Below are positions 55,591 through 64,000 of a stretch of 64,000 nucleotides of DNA, one piece after another; position 1 is the stretch's first letter; every line of letters begins with the position of its first letter. The DNA comes from Terriglobia bacterium (GTDB taxonomy: Bacteria > Acidobacteriota > Terriglobia > Acidiferrales > UBA7541). The DNA is taken from contig JAIQEV010000010.1 in NCBI GenBank assembly GCA_020073585.1, positions 22,334 through 86,333 on the forward strand. The letters are read 5' to 3'. Below the pieces are notes generated by a model. That model saw only the letters and a program-made list of their open reading frames with translations. It was not told where the DNA came from and ran no database searches. The translations under genes and the position numbers were made by a program.

Positions 55591-56040
55591 ATGACACCCC
55601 CGGACGAAAACGCGGCGCACGGCGGCGCACCAGAGAGTCCCGCAGCGCAGGACCTCACGGCCCTGCGGCACGCGTTGCTGCGCGTACACAAGGCGCTGCT
55701 GGAGATGGAGCGGCGGGACTACGAGCGCCAGCACGGGCGGGTGAATACCGGCGAGCTCTTCCGGCTGGTCCTGGATCACCCGCAATTCGCCTGGCTGCAC
55801 AGCATCTCGGAGTTCGTGGTGCGCATCGATGAACTGCTGGACGCGGAAGAGCCGCTTACGCCCGCCAGCGCGCGGGGAATTTACACCGTGGCCGGCAAGA
55901 TGTTCCTGCCGCTGGAATCCGGCGATGCGCTGCAGAAAAAATACTTCGATGCGCTGCAGCGCGATCCCGCCGTGGTCCTGGAGCATAGGGGGCTGGCGCG
56001 GCTCTTCGCCAAGGCTGCCGAGGAAGCCGGCCCGGCTTGA
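55591..56040 (+). CDS. Conserved hypothetical protein, mostly helical
   Basis: 149-aa protein from the ATG at 55591 (MTPPDENAAHGG); an earlier in-frame ATG would add a basic, low-complexity leader. It is probably cytoplasmic, with no signal or membrane helix. The core LRHALLRVHKALLEMERRDY, HGRVNTGELFRLVLDHPQFA and WLHSISEFVVRIDELLDAEE looks like a compact helical bundle of a type I believe recurs as uncharacterised proteins in several phyla. No catalytic motif is visible. It is a lone gene, divergent from the DAHP synthase gene; function unknown. Confidence 0.7.
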   Translation: MTPPDENAAHGGAPESPAAQDLTALRHALLRVHKALLEMERRDYERQHGRVNTGELFRLVLDHPQFAWLHSISEFVVRIDELLDAEEPLTPASARGIYTVAGKMFLPLESGDALQKKYFDALQRDPAVVLEHRGLARLFAKAAEEAGPA

Positions 56041-56499
56041 GGACTGCGCTGGCTCTAATCGGCGCGCGCTTCCGACTGGAACTTACCGCATAAAGGAAAA
56101 GAAAAGAGAGATTCCTCGCTCCGTAAGAGCATTCGGAGCGCAAAAACCGCGCTTCGCTCGGAATGTGATTTTCATGTCAAAAACAAATTGCCGATGAGAT
56201 TATCTCGCGGGCCGCCCCGCGAAGCAGCCCGCCACCTTCTTGCAAGGGACAAGAATACTCTCTGGATGGAATTGGGCTTCCCGCACACCAAGGGGGCGAT
56301 CCGCCCATCCCGGGTCCACGCCTCTTCCCCACACAGATGAGCAGCTTGCCTGGTTTCCACCATCCGGAGGAGTTGTGGTAGACCGCGGGGCCAGCCGTCC
56401 CACAACTGACCTTTCGGGCTATAGGACCGGCCGCGGGGCCTGCGTAAGCTACGTTCCAAGCAACGAACGCATCTCATTCCCTGTCCGAGCGTGAAAGCC
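56041..56499. other. Long intergenic region with clustered hairpins (candidate structured RNA)
   Basis: About 460 bases without a credible gene on either strand. Several stems are visible: CGGGCC.../GGCCCG-type near 56206-56235, GGGCG-ATC-CGCCC (56293-56305), GGTTTCC/GGTGGAAACC words near 56351-56362, and GTTGTGG (56372-56378) with CCACAAC (56400-56406). The density of stems is more than expected of plain spacer, so a leader RNA or small RNA is possible. It matches no RNA family I can identify. The strand is undecided. Confidence 0.35.
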
Positions 56500-57816
56500 A
56501 TGTGCAAGCTTTCGCAAGTTCGACCGGCCATATTTCTGGGCCTGCTGCTGGCTGGAGCCCTGCCCGCAGGCGTTCCGTCCGCCGCCACGGAACTACCCCG
56601 CCCGGCCGGAGCAGCCAGGGCCGCCCAACCATTCGTCCTCGAAGACGGCACGGCCGTCAAGCTGCGCGCCTTGCGCACCATCTCTTCGGCCAACGCGCAT
56701 CCCGGCGATAGTGTGGACTTTGAAGTGATCTACGACGTGCTGCTCGATGGGTTTTGCGTGATCCCGCGCGGCAGCGTGGCTCAGGCCACCGTCACCGCGG
56801 TGCACAGGAAACGCCGCATGGGGCGCGGCGGCAAGCTCGGCCTGCGCCTCGATTCCATCCGGCTGCGCACCGGCCAGACCGTGATCCTGCGCTCGGAAAA
56901 AGAAGTTCGCGGCGCGGGGCACAAGACGGTCATGGCCACGGGCATGGCGGTCACCGCACTGGCCTTCTATCCCGCGGCCCCGGCGCTGCTCTTTGTGCGC
57001 GGCCAGGAGAGCGTCTTGTTGCAAGGCACGGAAGTGACCGCCTACGTGTACGGGAACTTTCCCCTGGATGCCGCGGGATTCGACCGACCGCTCACTGCGG
57101 AAGCGGCCCAGACGGCAGAGCCGCCGACAATGGCGCCTGCGGAAATGCTGCCTGTCTCCGCATCCCCTGCGGCAGCCCCGGCAAACCAGGTCACCCTCGA
57201 GCAACTCCTAACGCTGCTGCCCCGCCGCGTTCTCGACGGCCACGGCCACGAAGGCGACATGGTCAACCTGCTGTTCATCGGCACGCAGGATCAGCTCGAA
57301 GCGGCTTTCGAGCAGGCCGGCTGGATGGAAACCATCCGCTCCAAACCGCGGGCCTTTTGGCACGCCGCGCACGCGCCCAAGAATAACGTGGCCATGCCCA
57401 TGAGCCGCCTATTCCTCTTCGGCCGGCCCCAGGATTACGGCTATGCGATGGAGGACACCGTTTCCACCGCGACGCGCCGGCACCACCTGCGCATCTGGAA
57501 GACCGACTACGAGGTGGCCGGCTATCCGGTCTGGGCGGGGGCCGCGACGCACGACGTGGGCATCGAGAGAGACCAACACAAGTGGTCCATCACCCACAAG
57601 ATCGACCCGGAAGTGGATCAGGAGCGGGACTTCGTCGGGGAACGCCTGGCCACAGCCGAGCGCCTGGGGGATTCCGACTACCTCTTGCCTGCCAACCCGG
57701 TTCTCGAAGCCACCACCGCCACCGGCGGGAGCTATCATTCCAACGGCAAGATCCTCGTCATCCGCTTGCAGGACAAGGAAACGCTCCTGGCCCGCGCGCC
57801 CAAACCGGGACATTAG
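56500..57816 (+). CDS. LssY C-terminal domain protein (secreted/envelope)
   Basis: 438-aa protein from the ATG at 56500 (a GTG three codons earlier is possible). A signal sequence (ARPAIFLGLLLAGALPAGVPSAA-like, residues ~8-30) suggests export. Residues ~45-190 contain a beta-rich segment (AVKLRALRTISSANAHPGDS; FCVIPRGSVAQATVTAV). Residues ~245-415 match the LssY-C domain: MVNLLFIGTQDQLEAAFEQA, PMSRLFLFGRPQDYGYAMED, RHHLRIWKTDYEVAGYPVWA, GAATHDVGIERDQHKWSITH and IDPEVDQERDF. LssY was first noted with a Legionella secretion locus; the biochemical role is unknown. It converges on the OmpA gene with a terminator between. Confidence 0.8.
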   Translation: MCKLSQVRPAIFLGLLLAGALPAGVPSAATELPRPAGAARAAQPFVLEDGTAVKLRALRTISSANAHPGDSVDFEVIYDVLLDGFCVIPRGSVAQATVTAVHRKRRMGRGGKLGLRLDSIRLRTGQTVILRSEKEVRGAGHKTVMATGMAVTALAFYPAAPALLFVRGQESVLLQGTEVTAYVYGNFPLDAAGFDRPLTAEAAQTAEPPTMAPAEMLPVSASPAAAPANQVTLEQLLTLLPRRVLDGHGHEGDMVNLLFIGTQDQLEAAFEQAGWMETIRSKPRAFWHAAHAPKNNVAMPMSRLFLFGRPQDYGYAMEDTVSTATRRHHLRIWKTDYEVAGYPVWAGAATHDVGIERDQHKWSITHKIDPEVDQERDFVGERLATAERLGDSDYLLPANPVLEATTATGGSYHSNGKILVIRLQDKETLLARAPKPGH

Positions 57817-57842
57817 AGCGCAGTTCACAAGTACAAAAACCG

Positions 57843-57891
57843 AAAAAACAGACGCATCGGGCAGGGACCTTGCGGTCCTGGCCCGGTGCGT
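57843..57891 (-). terminator. Terminator between the LssY-C and OmpA genes
   Basis: An 18-bp imperfect stem (ACGCATCGGGC...GGACC with its partner) around a TTGC loop (57852-57891). On the minus strand it is followed by a run of six Ts (57843-57848), fitting termination of the OmpA-type gene. Confidence 0.75.
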
Positions 57892-57966
57892 TGGCCATGC
57901 AGCAGCGCTTCTGGCGGCCGGTAATTTGCCGGTCCGGGCGAGTGAGATAACGCTGTCGCGCCCTTG

Positions 57967-59736
57967 CTACTTGGGGGGAGCGGCAGCGTCCTTGGCGGCA
58001 GAGTCCTTGGCGGCAGCGCCGATGGCGTCGCCGGTGACCACGAGTTCCACGCGGCGGTTTCTCTGGCGCCCTTCGGGCGTATCGTTGGAGGCCACCGGCT
58101 GGGTCTTGCCGAAACCGCGCGAAGTGACCGCCGTTCCCGGAACGCCTTCTTGCACCAAGTAGTCGTGCACCGAAGCGGCGCGCCGCTCGGAGAGTTGCTG
58201 GTTCATTTCGTCGCTGCCGACGCTGTCGGTATGTCCCTCGACCTGCAGGTTCAAGCCGGGATGGGCCAGGACGACTCCGGAGATCTTGGCCAGCTTCTCG
58301 CGGGCGCCGGGCTTGAGGGTGGAGCTTCCGGTGTCGAAGAGCACGTCGGACATGTTGACGATGAGGCCGCGGGCGCTGTCGCGGGTCTGCAGGATGCTGT
58401 TGAGCTGGTTGAGCAGGCGCTGGCGCAGTTCGGCCTTCTCCGCCTCGGCCTGCTCCGCGGCCAGGCGCGCTTTCGCGGTTTCCGCTTCGGCGGCCTGCTG
58501 CTGGGCCTGGGCCGCGCGCTGCGCCGCTTCGGCATCGGCCTTTTCGCGCGCCGAGCGTTCCGCGGCCAGGCGGGACTGCTCGGCTTCGGCCTGGGCCTTC
58601 AATTGCTGGGCTTGCGCGGCTTCGCGGGCCGCGTCGGCTTCCGCTTTTTCCCGCGCCGAACGCTCCGCGGCCAGGCGCGACTGCTCGGCCTGGGCCTGTG
58701 CCGCCTGTTGCTGGGCTAGCGCCGCGGCGCGCGCGGCTTCCGCCTCGGCGCGTTCCCGGGCGGCGCGCTCAGTGGCCAGTTGGGCCTCGAGCTTGGCGCG
58801 CTGCGCCGCTTCGGCATCCGCGCGCGCCTGGGCCTCGCGTTCCGCGGCCGCCCGGCGCTCCATCTCGACTCTTTCCTCCTCGCGGCGCTTGGCGGTGATG
58901 GCGCGGGCATCCTCCGCGGTTTGCACCGCTTCCCGCGCGGTCATCTCGACCTGCTTCTTGTCGGCCTTGCCCTTGTGCATCTCTTCGGCCTGGTGCAGAA
59001 GCTGCGCAGCCTTGCGGAAACTGTCTTCGGCGTAATGCTCGCCGCCGGCGGCGCGCGCAATCTGCACGGCGTTGCGGGCTTCGAAGAGTCCCAGGGGCGT
59101 GCCCGGGTCCAGCACCGGCGGCGCGGCGCTGGCTTCCACGTAGGAGTACTGCCCACGCTGCAGGAGGTCGAATTTGGCGTCCATCTCTTCCACGTTGCCC
59201 ACGGTATCCGGGCGCACCACGTTTTCCATCACCACCACTTCGCTGGGGCGGGTGACGGCGAAATAGGGCTCGGCGGTCACGATCAGCGCAAAGGCCTGGA
59301 GTTGCGCGGTGACGTCGAGCTTGGCCTTGCCCTTATTGTCCAGAAGAGCCTCGCCCAGATTGTCGGCGCGGCCCTCCGGGGAGATGGCCCACAGGACGTA
59401 GGTCAGGAACTCGGGTCCGAAACGCGTCGCCGGATCGACCTTTTCAAATTGCGCCTGGATGCGCACGGCCCCGCGCTTGCTTTCGACCTTGGCCACGCCG
59501 TGGGCGAAGGGCAGCAGGATGGTGCCGCGGAAATCGATCTTGGTGGGGCCGCTCAAGTGCCGGTAGTTGATGGCCTTGGTGGTGCGCGCCGAGACGGTAA
59601 TGCGATAGAGCGGGCTCGACTCCTTTTGCTGCGGCGCCGCCGGGTTGGACTGCGCGGGCGCGCCCGCGGCGAAGAGGCCGAACAATGCCACCTGTGACAG
59701 AAGAACCGATGCAATTTTCACGTCAAACTCCCTCAT
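57967..59736 (-). CDS. OmpA-family protein with long alanine-rich coiled coil
   Basis: 589-aa envelope protein. An N-terminal signal (ASVLLSQVALFGLFAAGAPAQ) precedes a ~200-residue beta-rich domain. Residues ~250-445 form a charged, Ala/Glu/Arg/Gln-rich coiled coil including two 35-residue tandem units (EQSRLAAERSAREKAEADAA, residues 351-420). Residues ~460-575 are the peptidoglycan-binding OmpA domain: VLFDTGSSTLKPGAREKLAK, LQVEGHTDSVGSDEMNQQLS and RNRRVELVV. It probably ties the outer membrane or periplasmic structures to the cell wall. The start may be the ATG used or a GTG five codons later. Transcription ends at the hairpin at 57843. Confidence 0.92.
   Translation of the reverse strand: MREFDVKIASVLLSQVALFGLFAAGAPAQSNPAAPQQKESSPLYRITVSARTTKAINYRHLSGPTKIDFRGTILLPFAHGVAKVESKRGAVRIQAQFEKVDPATRFGPEFLTYVLWAISPEGRADNLGEALLDNKGKAKLDVTAQLQAFALIVTAEPYFAVTRPSEVVVMENVVRPDTVGNVEEMDAKFDLLQRGQYSYVEASAAPPVLDPGTPLGLFEARNAVQIARAAGGEHYAEDSFRKAAQLLHQAEEMHKGKADKKQVEMTAREAVQTAEDARAITAKRREEERVEMERRAAAEREAQARADAEAAQRAKLEAQLATERAARERAEAEAARAAALAQQQAAQAQAEQSRLAAERSAREKAEADAAREAAQAQQLKAQAEAEQSRLAAERSAREKADAEAAQRAAQAQQQAAEAETAKARLAAEQAEAEKAELRQRLLNQLNSILQTRDSARGLIVNMSDVLFDTGSSTLKPGAREKLAKISGVVLAHPGLNLQVEGHTDSVGSDEMNQQLSERRAASVHDYLVQEGVPGTAVTSRGFGKTQPVASNDTPEGRQRNRRVELVVTGDAIGAAAKDSAAKDAAAPPK
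58477..58686 (-). repeat. Two tandem 105-bp coding repeats in the OmpA-family gene
   Basis: Residues 351-385 and 386-420 share EQSRLAAERSAREKA and neighbours with a period of exactly 35 residues (five heptads), which preserves coiled-coil register. A third, weaker unit follows. Confidence 0.7.
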
Positions 59737-60096
59737 CGCCGTCGGCGGCGATCTGCTTTACCGGATTTCCGCCCGTTTTGTCGAAACGAGGGCTCCGCAC
59801 GCGGGTGCGGAGTGGTCTGCATAAACGTGCCTTTAGGCTAGCAAAAAAGGAGTGCTCGAAAACCCCGGATGCGCGCAGCTTTGTGCAAGTAATTAACGGG
59901 GCGTGGAGCGAGCCGGCCGCGCTCGGGGCTGCGCCTGGCGGGATAAGGAAAGAGCGTTGTTTGCGGTCATTCTGAACGCATCCGATGAGGATGCGGCGAT
60001 CGAAGATTCCGGCAAGGCCGGAATCCTCGATCGACCCCAGCGAAAACCGCCGGGGTCGATCGAGAACAGCCATAGGAAAGTTTTTTTCGCAGCCCG
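59737..60096. other. Intergenic region with a series of strong hairpins
   Basis: No gene is supported. Four hairpins: CTCCGCAC-GCGG-GTGCGGAG (59793-59812); GCATCC/GGATGC (59979-59995); GATTCCGGC-AAG-GCCGGAATC (60005-60025); and a 13-bp perfect stem, CTCGATCGACCCC with its complement (60026-60038 / 60052-60064). The last two lie just beyond the stop of the barrel-protein gene and may terminate it; none has a good T-tract. Confidence 0.55.
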
Positions 60097-60696
60097 CTAG
60101 AAGCGCAGAACCGGACCGAAAGCCACGCGGAAGTTGTGATGCGTCCCGCTATTGAAATAGATCTCGTCGCCCACATCCAGGCGCAGCCCCAGCGGTCCCA
60201 GGTGCCCTTCCAGACCGGCGCCCGGATAGACCACGCCGCTCACGTTCTGGGAACGAAGATTGTCGACCGAGCTCGCGAACGTCGCGAACGTCGCCGGGAG
60301 CGGGTCCAGCCGGAAGTTGACGAAACCCCCTTTGAGCGTCACGAACGGACGGACGAGCCCATGGCCGGCCTGGAGTCTGGGACCGAACAACCCATGCAGG
60401 ATGCGGACGTCCGAGCGCTGCAGGAAAACCGCATTGGTGCTTGTGTTCACGAGGCTTTCAGTAAACACCTGATTGAAGTCGTAGTTCATTTCGGCTTCCC
60501 ACTGCAGCCAACGGTGGCTGTTGACGGAGAAGCGTCCGCCGAGACCGGCGAAGTTCGTCTTGGTCTGCCCCAGGCGGAAACCGTCAACGTACACGCCGAC
60601 CTGACCATGCTCCTGGGCAGAGGCTGCGGGAACGAGCCATGCACCGAGTAGAACGAACCATGCTCCCTTGAGAAGGATCAATGCAATGCGCCTCAT
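60097..60696 (-). CDS. Outer-membrane beta-barrel protein
   Basis: 199-aa protein from the ATG at 60696, which has AAGGAG at good spacing. A signal sequence (RRIALILLKGAWFVLLGAW...PAASAQ) is followed by alternating amphipathic strands typical of a small eight-strand barrel: VGVYVDGFRLGQTKTNFAGL, WLQWEAEMNYDFNQVF, VRPFVTLKGGFVNFRL and the C-terminal HHNFRVAFGPVLRF ending in aromatic Phe. It resembles OmpA-like/OmpX-like barrel proteins. A hairpin cluster lies downstream. Specific function unknown. Confidence 0.8.
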   Translation of the reverse strand: MRRIALILLKGAWFVLLGAWLVPAASAQEHGQVGVYVDGFRLGQTKTNFAGLGGRFSVNSHRWLQWEAEMNYDFNQVFTESLVNTSTNAVFLQRSDVRILHGLFGPRLQAGHGLVRPFVTLKGGFVNFRLDPLPATFATFASSVDNLRSQNVSGVVYPGAGLEGHLGPLGLRLDVGDEIYFNSGTHHNFRVAFGPVLRF

Positions 60697-61059
60697 GGAG
60701 TTTCTCCTTGGACGTTGGTTTTGACAGCTCCGTACATTCCGCAAACGGCTGCTGGGCTGGTGGCACGCTCGATTTCCGAGCGCAAGCGGGGATTGCTCAA
60801 ACCGGTGACCGGCAAGAGTCTTCTCCCCGGGAAGCAATTTCCGTGACAGCAACGCGCGATCGCATGCCTCCCGGAAGACGGCGCTTGGCCTCGGTCCGGT
60901 TCGAGATTGCTGAGCTGCGGTTTTAGATGGCCGTTCAATTCACGGCGTTGCCTGCGGAACAGATTGTTGTTTCCCCGCCCTTTCGCTACACTCCGCCGGA
61001 AATTAGCGGCGAGCGAGGTGAAAAAGGTGCGCGATGGCGCGGAAGCTGAGTTCCCCTGC
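60697..61059. other. Intergenic region upstream of the barrel-protein gene
   Basis: About 360 bases. Apart from the ribosome site for the downstream minus-strand gene, no gene, strong promoter pair, hairpin or repeat was recognised on either strand. Confidence 0.5.
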
Positions 61060-61452
61060 TCAGTCGCGATTCAGCCAACGCCCGGCGACGAGCGCCAGCG
61101 AAGCGACAAGGAACACGAAGGCGTGGCGCGCGAAGGTGTACGGCGCCGCGCCGGGATGAAAGACCCAGTCCAGGTTGTCGTGGATGTAGCGAGCGGCCGG
61201 AAAAAAGACCAGTCCGCCAAAGAACAGGCTGAGGCCTTGCGCCAAGGCATCCGATAAGCGGCCATCCAGCAGGCGCAGGAGCAAAACCCCGGCCAGAATG
61301 GCCAGCGCGGTAAAACCCACACAAAGAAAAACAGCCTTGCTGAACAGTTGGGATGCGGGGCTCGAAAAATAGGCGATGCTCCCGACCGCGAGCAGGCCGG
61401 CCAGGTAGAGCCATCCGAAACGCTTGAGATCAGGCGGCGGGGATTCCGGCAC
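61060..61452 (-). CDS. Small hypothetical membrane protein
   Basis: 130-aa protein with four hydrophobic segments: ~14-28 (WLYLAGLLAVGSIAYF), ~36-60 (KAVFLCVGFTALAILAGVLL), ~66-85 (ALAQGLSLFFGGLVFFPAA) and ~107-125 (FARHAFVFLVASLALVAG). The ends are polar and charged (PESPPPDLKRFG; GRWLNRD). No known family is recognised. It starts 12 bases after the stop of the BNR-repeat protein gene, so the two are probably cotranscribed. Confidence 0.65.
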   Translation of the reverse strand: MPESPPPDLKRFGWLYLAGLLAVGSIAYFSSPASQLFSKAVFLCVGFTALAILAGVLLLRLLDGRLSDALAQGLSLFFGGLVFFPAARYIHDNLDWVFHPGAAPYTFARHAFVFLVASLALVAGRWLNRD

Positions 61453-61464
61453 GAGGCACCTCGT

Positions 61465-64000
61465 CTAATCCTTCGAAGCAGCGGACGCGGACGGCAGAGC
61501 GAGAGGAGGCAATTTTGCTTTCTTGAGCTGCTGGTTGAGCGGATCGAGGTCCCGCGCGCGCAGCGTATCCCAGCGCGCCAGCAATGTTTTCTGAGCGTCC
61601 TGCAACTCGGCGAAGAGCGCTTCGGCCTGGGTGGTGGGGGCGGCGTCGGCGCTGTCGGCGACATTTAGCAGGCTGCCGAAGTGCTGGTTGAGCGACGCCA
61701 GATTTTCCGGCTGTTTGCCGGTGGGCGGCAGGCCGGCGAAATCGTCGGTGACCGCACCCGCGAGTTCGGCGGCCTGCTTATCGAGAGCGGCAATCGCCTC
61801 GGCGAGTTGGCCCTTCGCAACTTTGGCAGCGCGCTCCTGCAACTGCGCGCGCAGCGCCCGCACCTGCTGCAGCGCGGCGAAGCTTTCGTTCATGCCGCGC
61901 ACGCAGCCGGCTTCCATCGCGAACTGTTTCGCCAAGTCGGCCTGGGGTGTGGCAATGCGCGGGTCCATTTGCACGGTGAGCGGCTGCGTGTAGCTCTTGC
62001 CGTTCGCGGTGAGCTTCACGGTGTAGCTTCCCGGAAGCGCCCGCGCGCCGAGGGGCGACTTGGGCGTGTCGCGGTAGATGGCGGAAATGGGGAATTCGGT
62101 TTCGAGAGCGTTGGGCGGGGCGTAGTGCATATCCCAGACGAAGCGGTGCATGCCGGCTGCGGCGGAAAGGATTTGTGGCGGGCGCACCCAGTACATGGGG
62201 ATGGGGTGCTCGGAGGCGATTTTATCGAGCGGCTCGGGCTTGTCCGTGCTGGCGTAGCGGCGCACGAGCTGGCCTTCGGCATCGAGGATTTCGAGCGTGA
62301 CGGGGCCGGCAGGGGCGGCTTTCAAGAAGTAGTCGAGGATCGCGCCGTCGGGAGGATTTTTCCCGGCGGGGATTTCCGGCGGCAGCGGCGTATCGGTGTT
62401 GCGGTTCCAGCGGAAGCGGATGGCCGTCTGCGGCGCGAAGAGATGCGCACCGGCCGCGGCGACGCCGGCGGATAGCTGGCGCAGCGGGGTGATGTCGTCG
62501 AGGATCCAGAAGCCGCGGCCGTGAGTGCCGGCGATCAGGTCGTCGCCGTGAATGGCCAGGTCGCGCACGGAGGTGTGCGGGAGATTGAGCTGCAGCGGTT
62601 GCCAGGCGTCGCCGTCGTTGAAGGAGACGTAGACCGAGGTTTCCGTTCCGGCGAAGAGCAGTCCTTTCCGCTCCGGATCTTCGCGCACGGCGTTGACCGG
62701 GGCATTTTCCGGGAGGCCGGCGGTGATCTCCTGCCAGGTCTTGCCGAAGTCGCGGGTGCGGTAGATGTGCGGGCGCAGGTCGTCGAGGCGGAAGCGGTTG
62801 ATGGCGGCGTAGGCGGTGGCGGCGCCGAAGTGCGAGGCCTCGATCAGGGAAACCTTGCTCCAGGGGGTGAGCTGCGGCGGGGTGATGTTCTGCCAGCTTT
62901 TGCCCGCGTCGCGGGTGATGTGGATCAAGCCATCGTCGGTGCCGGCCCAGATGGTGTTGGTTTCCAGGAAGGACGGGGCGACGGCGTAGATGACGCCGCG
63001 GTGGCGGCCCTTTTCCGGGTCGAGCGCGGTGAAGGCGCCGAGATTCGCGGGAATTTCGTAGGAGTCGCGGGTGAGGTCGGGGCTGACGATGGTCCAACTG
63101 CGGCCGGCGTCGCTGGTCTTGAAGAGGACGTTGGCGGCGAAGTAGAGGGCGTGGGGATTGCGCGGGGAAAAGACGACCGGCAAAGTGCGATCGTAGCGGA
63201 ACTCGCCACGGCGCACGGGCTCGGGAGTAATGTCCGCGACTTCGCCGAGGGCCTGATTGGTGCGGGTGAGGCGCGCGCCGTAAACGATGTTGGAGTCGAG
63301 GGGGTCGATGGCGATGTAGCCGTACTCGAAAACGCCGACGGAATGCCAATCGCGGAAGCCGATCTCGCCGTAGTCGCTGCGGCTGGCGACGCCCGCGGAG
63401 CCGCTCTCCTGCTGCGCGCCGTAGACCCAGTAGGGGAAGCGATTGTCGGTGGCGACGTGATAGAACTGCGCGGTGGGCTGGTTGTACCAACTGCTCCAGG
63501 TTGCGCCGCCGTTCACGCTGATGGTGGCGCCCTGATCGCTGGTGAGGGCGATGATCCGCGGGTTCTCGGTGCTGATCCAGATGTGCTGGTAGTCGTCGCC
63601 GCCGGGGGCGCCCTTGAAGCCGGTGAAGGTCTTGCCGGCGTCGCTGGAGCGCCAGGTGGTGGTGTTGGCGACGTAGACGACGTCGGGATTGTCGGCGGCG
63701 ATGGCGATGCCCATGGCACCCGGCCCTTCCCCGCCGATGCGGTGGTCGTCGTTGAGGTGCTGCCAGGTCTCGCCGGCGTCGTCCGAGCGATAGACTCCGG
63801 GATTTTTCCTGGCCGATACCGTGGCGTAGAGGCGGCTCGGGCGGGTGGGGGCGACGGCGATGCCGATGCGGCCCAGGCCGTCGGCGAACGCGGGCAAGCC
63901 CTTGGTCAGCGGGAGCCAGGTGTCGCCGCCGTCGGTGGACTTGTAGAGGCCGCTGCCGGGGCCGTTGATGGAGCGGCCGTCGCGCACTTCCCAGGGCGCG
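61465..64000 (-). CDS. Sortilin/BNR-repeat (WD40/YVTN-like) protein, 5' part outside window
   Basis: C-terminal ~845 residues of a large extracellular-type protein; the frame is open to the right window edge and the N-terminus is missing. Repeated BNR/Asp-box units are clear (GLYKSTDGGDTWLPL, VYRSDDAGETWQHL, WRSSDAGKTFTGF, FKTSDAGRSWTIV, IHITRDAGKSWQNI, IYRTRDFGKTWQEI), giving one or two beta-propellers of VPS10/sortilin type. Near residue 490 is GTHGRGFWILDDITPLRQL, followed by a C-terminal beta-sandwich-like part (PLGARALPGSYTVKLTANGK) and a final helical, Ala/Gln-rich segment. Such proteins are often annotated as glycosyl hydrolases, but no catalytic residues can be assigned. Confidence 0.88.
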   Translation of the reverse strand, partial: APWEVRDGRSINGPGSGLYKSTDGGDTWLPLTKGLPAFADGLGRIGIAVAPTRPSRLYATVSARKNPGVYRSDDAGETWQHLNDDHRIGGEGPGAMGIAIAADNPDVVYVANTTTWRSSDAGKTFTGFKGAPGGDDYQHIWISTENPRIIALTSDQGATISVNGGATWSSWYNQPTAQFYHVATDNRFPYWVYGAQQESGSAGVASRSDYGEIGFRDWHSVGVFEYGYIAIDPLDSNIVYGARLTRTNQALGEVADITPEPVRRGEFRYDRTLPVVFSPRNPHALYFAANVLFKTSDAGRSWTIVSPDLTRDSYEIPANLGAFTALDPEKGRHRGVIYAVAPSFLETNTIWAGTDDGLIHITRDAGKSWQNITPPQLTPWSKVSLIEASHFGAATAYAAINRFRLDDLRPHIYRTRDFGKTWQEITAGLPENAPVNAVREDPERKGLLFAGTETSVYVSFNDGDAWQPLQLNLPHTSVRDLAIHGDDLIAGTHGRGFWILDDITPLRQLSAGVAAAGAHLFAPQTAIRFRWNRNTDTPLPPEIPAGKNPPDGAILDYFLKAAPAGPVTLEILDAEGQLVRRYASTDKPEPLDKIASEHPIPMYWVRPPQILSAAAGMHRFVWDMHYAPPNALETEFPISAIYRDTPKSPLGARALPGSYTVKLTANGKSYTQPLTVQMDPRIATPQADLAKQFAMEAGCVRGMNESFAALQQVRALRAQLQERAAKVAKGQLAEAIAALDKQAAELAGAVTDDFAGLPPTGKQPENLASLNQHFGSLLNVADSADAAPTTQAEALFAELQDAQKTLLARWDTLRARDLDPLNQQLKKAKLPPLALPSASAASKD

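Noticed and set aside
56172..56693. 173-codon minus-strand frame upstream of and into the LssY-C gene
   Set aside because: Composition is not protein-like and it overlaps the signal-peptide coding region of a supported gene; treated as part of a possible structured RNA region instead.

Overview
The window is GC-rich bacterial chromosome, most likely from an Acidobacteriota genome (Terriglobia-like). This is inferred from a Hanks kinase fused to TolB/FlgO-like and TPR segments, an alanine-rich OmpA protein, a sortilin/BNR-repeat protein, a receiver-DUF4388 response regulator, an LssY-C protein and duplicated complex I modules. No rRNA, tRNA, CRISPR array, transposase or integrase was recognised.

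Layout. 1-5272 (+): the tail of a first complex I operon, nuoK (cut by the window edge), L, M, N. A 14-bp-stem terminator separates it from a convergent minus-strand operon (16624 to 5411) running nuoC-D-H-J-K-L-M-N-atpZ-I-B-E, a second complex I membrane arm joined to part of the F0 sector. A lone nuoA lies at 29.7-30.1 kb. 16.8-23.2 kb: a K+ channel with an RCK domain, an acyl-CoA dehydrogenase, a thiolase and an AsmA-like protein. 23.7-29.6 kb: a three-gene RND efflux operon. 30.2-39.2 kb (minus strand): proC, molybdenum cofactor genes (mog, moaC, moeA) with a response regulator between moaC and mog, purA, tag, a methyltransferase, thioredoxin and glycogen synthase. 39.3-41.5 kb: the kinase-TPR protein.

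41.86-45.6 kb is an island of visibly lower GC and different codon use. It holds a tightly packed cassette: a HIT-family hydrolase, a four-helix membrane protein, and an 822-aa protein that appears to combine two PPDK/PEP-synthase-type nucleotide-binding modules, a phosphohistidine-type segment and a MazG-like NTP pyrophosphohydrolase. I consider this the best candidate for an undescribed (defence or nucleotide-signalling) system here.

46-64 kb returns to GC-rich core-like content: a Cys-rich small protein, rsmA, a glycerophosphodiesterase, a glyoxylate-shunt locus (iclR divergent from aceB-aceA, with dctA convergent), DAHP synthase, an LssY-C protein, an OmpA-family protein, an outer-membrane barrel and a BNR-repeat protein cut by the right edge.

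The intergenic regions are rich in dispersed short repeats. A palindromic family of consensus GTGACCGCNNAGCGGTCAAC occurs in about ten copies, two of them inside aceA and translated in frame. Other classes are CACAGGC inverted repeats and low-complexity 7-12-mer tandem words.
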